From JBECKS01 sp040235395 (GTDB lineage Bacteria > Pseudomonadota > Gammaproteobacteria > Pseudomonadales > JBECKS01): a stretch of DNA of 10,270 bases. Positions 1-6,649 of the stretch are shown here, in pieces. Within the stretch, counting starts at the first letter, position 1; the number at the start of each line of letters is the position of its first letter. The stretch lies in NCBI GenBank assembly GCA_040235395.1, contig JBECKS010000143.1, positions 1 through 10,270 on the forward strand, in the 5' to 3' direction. The position numbers and the translations under genes are program-made. Under the pieces are notes generated by a model. The model was not told where the DNA came from and did not search any database. It saw only the letters and a list, made by a program, of their open reading frames with translations.

Positions 1-232
1 CTTTATAGCTGATGGACAGGTCTTTTAACGCTTTTCTTATTCTTATCATTACCGGTAAGCCTTCTAGATCAATTAAGCTTCCCGTAATTCGAGCCCTACT
101 CCTCGGGATTAATATCACGTCTCCTTCGTGCCAATTCTACAGGAAAAACTGAATTTACCTAGTGTGAAAGTGAGTTTAACTATCTAAAAAGTAACATATT
201 TTAGAAATTGTCTGCTAATCAACAGTTTGCTG

Positions 233-247
233 ATAAGTGGCACTTAT
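233..247. promoter_or_regulatory. Perfect 7-bp inverted repeat, operator-like
   Basis: ATAAGTG-G-CACTTAT is a perfect palindrome with a single central base. This size and symmetry is typical of a binding site for a dimeric repressor, but it could also be chance or a weak hairpin. It lies about 120 bases upstream of the candidate promoter for the esterase gene, so a direct operator role on that promoter is not obvious. An imperfect inverted repeat (218-234, ATCAACA/TGCTGAT arms) adjoins it. Confidence 0.35.
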
Positions 248-263
248 GAAGGATTGTAATGCT

Positions 264-291
264 AGCTCCTAGCTCCTAGCTCCTAGCTCCT
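264..291. repeat. Heptanucleotide tandem repeat, (AGCTCCT) x4
   Basis: Four exact, uninterrupted copies of the 7-mer AGCTCCT are seen, ending where CT is followed by GGCGC. On the minus strand the unit reads AGGAGCT, which contains a Shine-Dalgarno core. Short tandem repeats with a unit not divisible by three can change copy number by slippage. This one lies outside any recognisable gene, so any effect would be on spacing or transcription rather than on reading frame. Confidence 0.9.
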
Positions 292-368
292 GGCGCATGG
301 AATTAATATGGGGGCTAATGTGAGTTTTCTTTGCAAACATTATCTATCTAATCCTTGATGATCCTTAT

Positions 369-396
369 TTCACATATTTGTCCTTACGATTATCAT
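369..396 (+). promoter_or_regulatory. Candidate sigma70-type promoter for the esterase gene
   Basis: TTCACA at 369-374 and TATCAT at 391-396 each match the sigma70 consensus at five of six positions and are separated by 16 bases. Transcription would begin near base 403, giving a leader of about 40 bases before the ATG at 443. This is prediction by eye. No other pair in the upstream region looked as good. Confidence 0.45.
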
Positions 397-442
397 GGCT
401 ATTCACAAATCTGAGTGACTCGTTAGAGAGGATAAGAAGAAT

Positions 443-1372
443 ATGTCGACCACATTTGAGATACATCCTGATTTCCAGAAAATCCCCAAGATTCCCTTCA
501 TTATTAATCGATGGTTGCTTGGCTTCATGAACTTGTTGATGAGCGTTGCTCATATCTTCATGCATTTTAAATATCGCAAAATAGCCAAGCTACACAAAAT
601 CCAGGGGCTCGATAATAACCTGGTGCCTGTTACCGTGATTAAACCCGAAGGCTTGCAAAGTAATGCGCCGGTTTTACTTTACTTTCATGGTGGTGCTTTT
701 ATTTTTTCCTATTCCCCACAGCATTTTATCAATGCCGTGCAATATGCACGTGAAGCACAATGTTGCGTTGTATTTGTAAAATATCGACTTTCACCCAAAC
801 ATGTTTTTCCTGCGGCGATGAATGATTGCTATGCCGCTTTGAAATGGACAATCACTAACGCTGCATCACTCGGCGTAGATGTGAATCGTATTGCTGTGGG
901 TGGTGATAGTGCAGGTGGAAACCTTGCAGCATCAATTGCACAAAAAGCCATTCATGAAGACAACATCAAGTTGTGTGGTCAAATGTTGATTTATCCTGCT
1001 ACCGACGGTGATAGCAATTATGCGTCGCTGGATACCTACGCCAACGTTCAACCTTTCAAGAATTTGAATGGGTCTGCAGTTTGGGAAGCCTATGTTGGTT
1101 ATCCAGCAGAGCAGGGTTTGCCAAAGTATTCAGCGCCGCTTAAAGGTGATTTGAGTAACCTTGCACCTGCCTATGTAGAAACGGCAGAGTTCGATCCTTT
1201 AATTGAACAGGGCAAGGCTTATATAGAAGCATTGATAAATGCTGGAAACAGTGTGGAAGCCAACAACACCAAACAAACCGTGCATGGTTTTGATTTACTG
1301 GCTGCAAAAAGTTCTGTCACTAAAGGCATCGTGAAACAACGAGTGGAATTTCTGAAAAAAGTGTTTAACTGA
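443..1372 (+). CDS. Alpha/beta hydrolase, hormone-sensitive lipase type esterase
   Basis: This 309-residue protein has the alpha/beta-hydrolase fold of the hormone-sensitive lipase (HSL, family IV) esterases, which cleave carboxylic esters, usually of short to medium acyl chains. The oxyanion-hole motif HGGA is at residues 82-85 and the nucleophile motif GDSAGG at 154-159, with Ser156 as nucleophile. The acid is probably Asp251 (in EFDPL) and the base His281 (in VHGF), so the triad is complete. Length is normal for the family. The stretch at residues 18-40 is hydrophobic enough for membrane association, but a cleaved signal peptide is not clear. The ATG has purine-rich AGAGGATAAGAAGA upstream. 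It is the first of four co-directional genes, 54 bases before the next. The natural substrate cannot be read from the sequence. Confidence 0.92.
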   Translation: MSTTFEIHPDFQKIPKIPFIINRWLLGFMNLLMSVAHIFMHFKYRKIAKLHKIQGLDNNLVPVTVIKPEGLQSNAPVLLYFHGGAFIFSYSPQHFINAVQYAREAQCCVVFVKYRLSPKHVFPAAMNDCYAALKWTITNAASLGVDVNRIAVGGDSAGGNLAASIAQKAIHEDNIKLCGQMLIYPATDGDSNYASLDTYANVQPFKNLNGSAVWEAYVGYPAEQGLPKYSAPLKGDLSNLAPAYVETAEFDPLIEQGKAYIEALINAGNSVEANNTKQTVHGFDLLAAKSSVTKGIVKQRVEFLKKVFN

Positions 1373-1426
1373 TTAGTATTGATGTCTTAAGTATTAAAAA
1401 GTTAGAAGCTACCTCAGAGTAGTCAC

Positions 1427-2410
1427 ATGAAAAAGAAAATCATCTTCGTCATCCTTTTTTTTATTCTCACAACACCCCTAACTGTTTGGGTGATTTACCT
1501 TGCTGATAGGCAATACAGGCTTTCTGTATTTGAAAATACAGGCAGCGTATTGAAGTTGGAAAAGGGTGCGCTGCAATATCGGATTAAAGGTCAGATGAAT
1601 GGTGAGGGCAAACCACAGGTGCTCTTTATTCATGGTACACCCGGTGGTTTCGATAATGGTGCTGAGTTAGATGATGTCCCTGTCTTAATGATTTCACGTC
1701 CGGGTTATCTGGGTAGTGACTTGAAGGTGGGTAAAACGCCTGAGTTGCAAGCAAAGGCGTATGCCGAGTTGCTTTCACAGCTTGATGTGGATTCGATTGT
1801 GCTTGTAGCAAGTTCTGGTGGCGGACCCAGCGCATTGGCTTTTGCCTCTCTTTTTCCTGAAAAAACAAAAGCTCTTGTATTGATATCTGCAATTTCTCAA
1901 GGTGCACCAGAAAAACGAGCCAAAGTGATGCCTTTTTTTGAATCGGATTTCATGTCATGGCTTTTTATTTATACGATGCAGGGTTTAAGCGTTGAGAAAG
2001 TGCTAAAACCCATTATGCCCATCGAAGAAAATCGTCGTTTGATAAAAGAGAACCCTGAAAAGGTTAAGCAAATGTATAAAGCGCTGTGGGCATTCTGGCC
2101 AGTATCCCTAAGAAAGGCAGGGCAGGAGAATGACTGGAAACAATTTGGAAAAATAAATCCAGAAGAGGCTGGCTATCAGTACATCACCGCACCAACATTG
2201 ATTATTCATGGTGATCAGGATTTGAATGTGCCAGTAAGGCATAGTGTTGAACTTGCACAACAGATTCCTGATTCGCGATTGCAAATCATTGAAGGTGGCG
2301 ATCACTTTATGATGATTTCCCATTCCGAACAGATAAAGGCTATGATTAAGGCCTTTCTTGGCGAACTGGATAATAAAAATAATCTTGAACCCGACGCTGC
2401 AACACATTAA
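1427..2410 (+). CDS. Membrane-anchored alpha/beta hydrolase
   Basis: A 327-residue alpha/beta-hydrolase-fold protein of the general abhydrolase_1 type, distinct from the HSL type encoded just upstream. Residues 4-26 form a hydrophobic segment after MKKK, best read as a signal anchor placing the enzyme outside the inner membrane, although a cleaved signal is possible. The oxyanion region is HGTPGG (69-74). The nucleophile elbow is A-S-S-G-G, with Ser130 as the probable nucleophile and Ala in place of the usual first Gly. Asp265 (HGDQD) and His293 (GGDHF) complete a triad. The last 53 bases overlap the start of the acyltransferase gene in another frame. The Shine-Dalgarno upstream of the ATG is weak, which fits translation as part of a longer message. 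Ester or amide hydrolysis is likely; the substrate is unknown. Confidence 0.88.
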   Translation: MKKKIIFVILFFILTTPLTVWVIYLADRQYRLSVFENTGSVLKLEKGALQYRIKGQMNGEGKPQVLFIHGTPGGFDNGAELDDVPVLMISRPGYLGSDLKVGKTPELQAKAYAELLSQLDVDSIVLVASSGGGPSALAFASLFPEKTKALVLISAISQGAPEKRAKVMPFFESDFMSWLFIYTMQGLSVEKVLKPIMPIEENRRLIKENPEKVKQMYKALWAFWPVSLRKAGQENDWKQFGKINPEEAGYQYITAPTLIIHGDQDLNVPVRHSVELAQQIPDSRLQIIEGGDHFMMISHSEQIKAMIKAFLGELDNKNNLEPDAATH

Positions 2411-3665
2411 AGACGCCTGGTCACTTAAAAGAAATTTGCGAACCCTGTTTGTTCGGGAAAGTGATCGTTGGGCATTTCTTGATGGCTATAAAGCCATTGG
2501 GATTTTCTGGGTGATTCTTGGGCACTGTTTCGCCGCAATCAGGAATAAAATGGGCGCTGAACAGTGGCAGGAGATGATTACCTCTACGCCGGCCTATTTG
2601 CAGTGGGTGTTTAATGGCGATATCGCTGTTGATGGTTTCTTCATGATCAGTGCTTTCCTGATGGCGAATATCCTGATGAAGCAGTACCAGGAAACTGGTA
2701 AAGCTACGGTAAAGCTCTTTTATCTTAGTCGGTGGCTACGCTTAACACCTGCTTATTTTCTTGCGCTTATTTTTTATTCCCTTCTACCATCAAATCGTGG
2801 AGATTTGATGTGGCCAAATTTCTTCTATATCCAGAATTTCTTTAATGATTTTGATGTTTACTTTGTTCCCTTAAGCTGGAGTTTGGCAGTTGAAGAACAG
2901 TTTTATCTACTCTTACCCATTTATCTTGGTCTGGTGTTGTTTAAAACAAAGCATCCTTTTATGCATTTAACAGCGCTCTTATTTGCTTCGGTAGCTCTGC
3001 GTGCCTGGTTTATCTTAAGTGATAGTGTTATCAGTCAGGCTTCATTAAAAGAAATAGTTTTTAATGAAGAAATTTTTGGGTATTTCTACGTCACCATTTA
3101 CGACAATCTCTATACACGTTTTGGTGCATTTATTGGTGGAATTATGGTGGCCTATGCTTACCGCTTTCATCCAGAAGACTGTAAGCATTTAATGAAAAGT
3201 CGTGCGGCTGCCATGATTACCATAGCGGCGATGGTGATTGCGCTTTATCTCGCTTTCATTCCGGTTTTAATGGAGGGTTTTGAGCTGGCACAATGGCAGA
3301 ATAATCTCTTTAATATCCTGAGAAAAACAATTGTCTGCCTGTGTGCCTCATGGCTGTTGTTTTGTGGACTTTTTTCAAATCAGCATGCAAGGCGTTTTAA
3401 TAAAGCTATGTCTATCAGGTTTTTTTATCCTTTTGGAAACCTGATTTATTGCATGTACCTATTTCACTATGTGGGTGCAAGTATTGGCTTTGCCATTCTG
3501 TTGGTTCTGCTCAATGGTTTGGGCATTTCCTATCAGGATCATTTTTTACCCTCCATGTTTGCAGGAGCAGTCTTCAGTATTATCGCAAGTATGATCATTG
3601 CCAGCGTCATTTTTCTAACGCTTGAAGCACCCATTATGAACTTACGACCAAAATATCATGGATGA
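2358..3665 (+). CDS. Acyltransferase-3 (OafA/OatA-type) membrane protein
   Basis: An integral membrane protein of 435 residues with the acyltransferase-3 fold, a family that moves acyl groups (often acetyl) across or onto cell-surface sugars such as O-antigen, peptidoglycan or exopolysaccharide. Family hallmarks are all visible: the catalytic-type His56 in ILGHC, VDGFFMIS at 91-98 (SA follows where SG is usual), the RxxR motif R125-R128 in SRWLRLTPAY, and SWSLAVEEQFY at 173-183 with the Glu179-Glu180 pair. About ten hydrophobic helices span the rest. There is no extra periplasmic SGNH domain. The reading starts at TTG 2358, preceded by TAAGG at a good distance. Another TTG at 2385 has no such site, and no ATG lies before the conserved domain. 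It overlaps the upstream hydrolase by 53 bases and the downstream gene by 8, suggesting coupled translation. Confidence 0.9.
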   Translation: MANWIIKIILNPTLQHIKDAWSLKRNLRTLFVRESDRWAFLDGYKAIGIFWVILGHCFAAIRNKMGAEQWQEMITSTPAYLQWVFNGDIAVDGFFMISAFLMANILMKQYQETGKATVKLFYLSRWLRLTPAYFLALIFYSLLPSNRGDLMWPNFFYIQNFFNDFDVYFVPLSWSLAVEEQFYLLLPIYLGLVLFKTKHPFMHLTALLFASVALRAWFILSDSVISQASLKEIVFNEEIFGYFYVTIYDNLYTRFGAFIGGIMVAYAYRFHPEDCKHLMKSRAAAMITIAAMVIALYLAFIPVLMEGFELAQWQNNLFNILRKTIVCLCASWLLFCGLFSNQHARRFNKAMSIRFFYPFGNLIYCMYLFHYVGASIGFAILLVLLNGLGISYQDHFLPSMFAGAVFSIIASMIIASVIFLTLEAPIMNLRPKYHG

Positions 3666-5628
3666 TATAAAGAGCATGCATAAGTTCTTTGATGTAAAAA
3701 AAATCGGTTTTGAGAAGGGACTGGATTTCTTCATTTTCCTGATGGCTTTTCTGGTTAGTGTCAGCCTGTTGATAGAGAAACTGTTTTTTGCTTTTTCTGT
3801 TTATGGTGAAAGCCTTTCTTTTCTTGATTGCATCCTGATGTGTTTAAGCAATGCTGTTGTGTTTGTCACACTGTGTTTCTGGGTGATATTTTTAATCCGC
3901 AGTCATTCAAGTGTGTTCCTCAGAACTTACGTTATTTTCTTCGGATTGTTTTTATATCTGTTGTTCAGATTAATACAGAGTGGGGAAATCTCTACACGCC
4001 AAGGTGTTGAGTTTCCACTGGTTGAGCATTTGGCTTTGATGGTATTTGGTCATGAAGTCTGGAAGCAGATTGCGTTTGAGAGTTTTGTTAAGTGGCATTT
4101 GGTGCTGATTTTCTTTATTCCGCTATTTGTAAAATGGAAATTTTCAAGCCTAAGTAGCCAACAATTTTTTATATTTCTGTTGTTATTCATGACCTCTTTC
4201 CTGTCTCCCACAATTCATGGCGTGCCTGCTTCATTGGCGCATAACAGTCTGGTGCATGTGGTGAAAACAGCCTGGACTCCAATTGAAGATCCAGAAGTTG
4301 AAGAAGAAAGTAGTTTTAAATTTAGTCAAGGCAGTGCTGAATTGCTTGATGATAATCATGAAACGTTTAACGTGGTGCTTATTATTCTGGAATCAACTGG
4401 CGCTAATCGTCTTGACGTGTTTGGTTCAGCCGATGCGGTAAGGGGCAGCACACCTTTTTTAAGTAGTTTTGCAAGTAAAGGGATCAGGTTCACCGACACC
4501 CAGGCTGTGATGACGTCTACCAGTAAGTCCTTGGTATCTATATTGTGCAGTGTAGAACCTTATTTTGGGCTAAGCAGTTTTAATGCCACCTTGGGTATTC
4601 CAGCAGATTGTTTGCCAAAACGCCTTTCGAAGCTTGGTTATCAAACAGCGTTCTTTCAGTCGGCGCATGATTTTTATGAGCGAAGGGATTTGTTGGTAAA
4701 ACAAATGGGTTTTGAGAACTTCGTTGCTATGGAAACTTTACCACTTGAAGAAAAAGCATCCGCAAAAAGTGCAAATATATTTGGTATGGAAGATGAGGTC
4801 TTGCTAAAGGAAAACCAACGTTGGTTAAGCAAGGTAAATAACAGCCAGAAGCCTTTTCTAACAACTTACCTAACGCTTGCGCAGCATTTTCCTTATTATT
4901 CTCCCAACAAAAATAGTTCATTTGCGGAAAATGCATCCGAGAAATTCCACAATGATTTTGTAAGTTCTTTAATTTACATCGATGGTTTTGTTGAAAAAAT
5001 AGTGAATCAATATAAGCAGGTAGGGCTTTATGAGAAAACTATTTTTGTTGTAGTAGGCGATCATGGGGAATCCTTTGGTTTGCATCATCCTCAACGCTTC
5101 CACAATAATTCCATGTACCGAGAGGGGCTTTGGGTGCCATTCTTTATCGTGAATGAAAAGCTGATTCCAGAGGCTTCAGAAAATGCTTCCATTAAAAGTT
5201 TACTTGATGTGTCTCCCACGCTTGAGGCATTGCTTGGAATAAAAACATCCTCTCAATATCGTGGGATTTCAGCTTTATCAAATACAGAAGACAGAACGGT
5301 TTTTGCTGCTTGTTGGTATCCAAAGCGTTGTTTAACGGCTGTTGATGACAACTATAAATTCATTTACAACTTTAAGGACATGCCTGAGGAACTCTATGAT
5401 AGAGAAGCTGATGTGTTTGAAGAAAATAATCTAGCTAAAAATAATCCTGAGTTAGTCAAAAGTTATCGTAGGGAAACGCTTCAGTGGTATGCCAATATTA
5501 ATGCTGCCTATGAAGATTTTTACTCAAACATGAATCCCGATTACCGTGATGATCCATCGAGTTATTATCAGTTCCCTATGGGGTTTGTGACTGGGAAGCA
5601 GATAGTCATGGATGTTTCAGAAAAATAA
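3658..5628 (+). CDS. Inner-membrane sulfatase-fold transferase (LtaS/EptA-like)
   Basis: This 656-residue protein has five hydrophobic helices (about 22-48, 55-81, 88-107, 144-160, 166-185) followed by a periplasmic alkaline-phosphatase/sulfatase-type domain (from about 235), the architecture of lipoteichoic-acid synthases and phosphoethanolamine transferases. Metal-site signatures are Glu245 in LIILES, Asp468-His469 in VVVGDHGE, and His482. In the place of the sulfatase Cys/Ser-x-Pro-Ser-Arg there is T-S-T-S-K (286-290), so Thr286 is the likely nucleophile, as in LtaS and EptA. It therefore probably transfers a phospho-alcohol group rather than cleaving sulfate. Cys pairs 297/318 and 552/558 could form periplasmic disulfides. 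The ATG overlaps the acyltransferase stop by 8 bases; an ATG at 3676 is an alternative. Donor and acceptor are unknown; lipid A, glycan or periplasmic glucan are possible acceptors. Confidence 0.88.
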   Translation: MDDIKSMHKFFDVKKIGFEKGLDFFIFLMAFLVSVSLLIEKLFFAFSVYGESLSFLDCILMCLSNAVVFVTLCFWVIFLIRSHSSVFLRTYVIFFGLFLYLLFRLIQSGEISTRQGVEFPLVEHLALMVFGHEVWKQIAFESFVKWHLVLIFFIPLFVKWKFSSLSSQQFFIFLLLFMTSFLSPTIHGVPASLAHNSLVHVVKTAWTPIEDPEVEEESSFKFSQGSAELLDDNHETFNVVLIILESTGANRLDVFGSADAVRGSTPFLSSFASKGIRFTDTQAVMTSTSKSLVSILCSVEPYFGLSSFNATLGIPADCLPKRLSKLGYQTAFFQSAHDFYERRDLLVKQMGFENFVAMETLPLEEKASAKSANIFGMEDEVLLKENQRWLSKVNNSQKPFLTTYLTLAQHFPYYSPNKNSSFAENASEKFHNDFVSSLIYIDGFVEKIVNQYKQVGLYEKTIFVVVGDHGESFGLHHPQRFHNNSMYREGLWVPFFIVNEKLIPEASENASIKSLLDVSPTLEALLGIKTSSQYRGISALSNTEDRTVFAACWYPKRCLTAVDDNYKFIYNFKDMPEELYDREADVFEENNLAKNNPELVKSYRRETLQWYANINAAYEDFYSNMNPDYRDDPSSYYQFPMGFVTGKQIVMDVSEK

Positions 5629-5630
5629 TA

Positions 5631-5663
5631 GTGTCATTCCGAACGCGTAGCGGAGGAATCTGG
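5631..5663. repeat. Hairpin resembling a dispersed intergenic repeat
   Basis: Directly after the sulfatase-fold gene is a sequence of the type TCATTCCGAACG...GGAGGAATCTGG, which resembles short repeats scattered between genes in many bacterial genomes. It can fold: ATTCC (5636-5640) pairs with GGAAT (5655-5659), and CGC (5644-5646) pairs with GCG (5650-5652) around a GTA loop. The following TCTGGTTTT is only weakly U-rich, so a terminator role between the two converging transcripts is possible but unproved. Only one copy is in this window. Confidence 0.5.
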
Positions 5664-5684
5664 TTTTGAATCAAGGAAAGAGCT

Positions 5685-6610
5685 TTAGAGATATCTAACA
5701 CCCGTCAATTCTTCAGAAACCTCCCACAATTTCCTGGCACTTTCTTCATTGTGCGAACGACGCGTTGATTTCACTTTTTTTGGGTAACCCCTCATTTCTC
5801 GATAACCATTCGGTCCATAGTAATCGCCAGCTTGAACATCAGGATCTGTTGCTGCAAGCATTTGCGGCAATGCACCAACGGCTGCACTATTGGTAAGGAG
5901 CACTGCAAAAGGATATAGCAGTTTGTAGAACATCATTTTTTTCATATGCCTGGCCAATTCCGTCATTGCGGCACCGGGGTGCGCAGCAGCCACAAGTATC
6001 TGCGAATTATTCTGTCTTAAACGACGTTGTAATTCATAAGCAAATAACAGGTTAGCGAGTTTTGATGCCTGATAGGCATTGAAAGGCGTGTATTTGCTTT
6101 CATCTTCAAAGTTGAGGTTATCAAAATGCATTTTACCACCTGTATGGGCAAGGCTACTCACCACTACAATGCGTGAGTTGGGTGTGTTTTTAAGCAAAGG
6201 CAGAAGCAAACCCGTTAACGCAAAGTGACCAAAGTGATTCACGCCTATCTGGCCTTCAAAGCCATCTTCTGTGCGATGGAAAGGGGGGTCATGATGCCGG
6301 CATTGTTCATTAGCACGTCAAGTTGCTGATATTTTTTTGAAAATTTTTCGCTGAATTCACGAATGGATTTAAGGCTGCTTAAATCAAGAATCTCAATATC
6401 TACATGAGCATTGGGGTGAAGTTTAAGGATTTTATCTTTGGCTTCATTGGCTTTATCTTCATTACGGCAGGCGAGGGTGACATGAGCACCTTTGGCAGCA
6501 AGTGCACGAGCACTTTCATAACCTAGTCCACAATTAGCACCGGTAATGAGTATGTGTTTTCCGTGTTAATCTGGAATATTGGCTTCAGTCCATTTTTTTG
6601 TAAGCGCCAT
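5685..6610 (-). pseudogene. Broken short-chain dehydrogenase/reductase gene
   Basis: The minus strand from the ATG at 6610 encodes a retinol-dehydrogenase-like SDR of about 308 residues, but it is interrupted twice. Codon 15 is TAA (6568-6566), where relatives commonly have Gln after IPD, a single C-to-T change. A run of six C (6288-6283) lacks one base: adding one restores TPPFHRTEDGFEGQ and joins the two halves. Both halves otherwise keep the family signature: the nucleotide-binding TGANCGLG near 6544-6521, NNAG at 6307-6296, and the catalytic Tyr and Lys of YQASK at 6074-6060 after VVVSS. The frame from the GTG at 6242 to 5685 is open but lacks the cofactor-binding half. AGAGGG precedes the ATG, and the gene follows the GT-C-like gene by 39 bases. 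A functional product is unlikely unless the lesions are sequencing errors. Confidence 0.88.
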
Positions 6611-6649
6611 AAGAATCCCTCTTTTTTTGCATTTGTTAAGTGTGAGAAA

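Larger units (their letters stand above)
1..442. other. Intergenic region with no confident gene
   Basis: No convincing protein or known RNA is visible here. The minus strand stays open from about base 136 to the left edge (about 45 codons after a TAG). Its only early start is a GTG at 118-116, with an AAGGAG just two bases before it, so it might be the beginning of a gene leaving the window, but nothing in the peptide is recognisable. Two small inverted repeats lie in the same stretch: CACG/CGTG at 116-119 and 127-130, and CGAG/CTCG at 90-93 and 102-105. The right part carries a heptamer tandem repeat, an operator-like palindrome and a candidate promoter, listed separately. A short plus-strand frame ends with TAA at 26-28 and could be the tail of a gene to the left, but too little is present to judge. 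Confidence 0.5.

Noticed and set aside
1..136. Group II intron or riboswitch at the left edge
   Set aside because: Small hairpins are present, but no domain V-like or known riboswitch core could be recognised.
365..565. Minus-strand 66-codon frame
   Set aside because: It overlaps the promoter and the beginning of the esterase gene on the other strand, and has no ribosome site or recognisable sequence.
1626..1907. Minus-strand 93-codon frame inside the second hydrolase gene
   Set aside because: It is fully antisense to a well-supported gene and its composition is unlike a protein (many His, Gln, Arg).
2108..2407. Minus-strand 99-codon frame
   Set aside because: It is antisense to the end of the second hydrolase gene, with no family features.
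5631..5675. Strong rho-independent terminator after the sulfatase-fold gene
   Set aside because: The stem is interrupted and the following T stretch is short (TTTT after GG), so only a weak or uncertain terminator role can be suggested.
5685..6242. Treating the 185-codon frame as a complete small dehydrogenase
   Set aside because: It has the catalytic YxxxK but lacks the nucleotide-binding half, which is found just upstream in another frame. It is the rear half of a broken gene.
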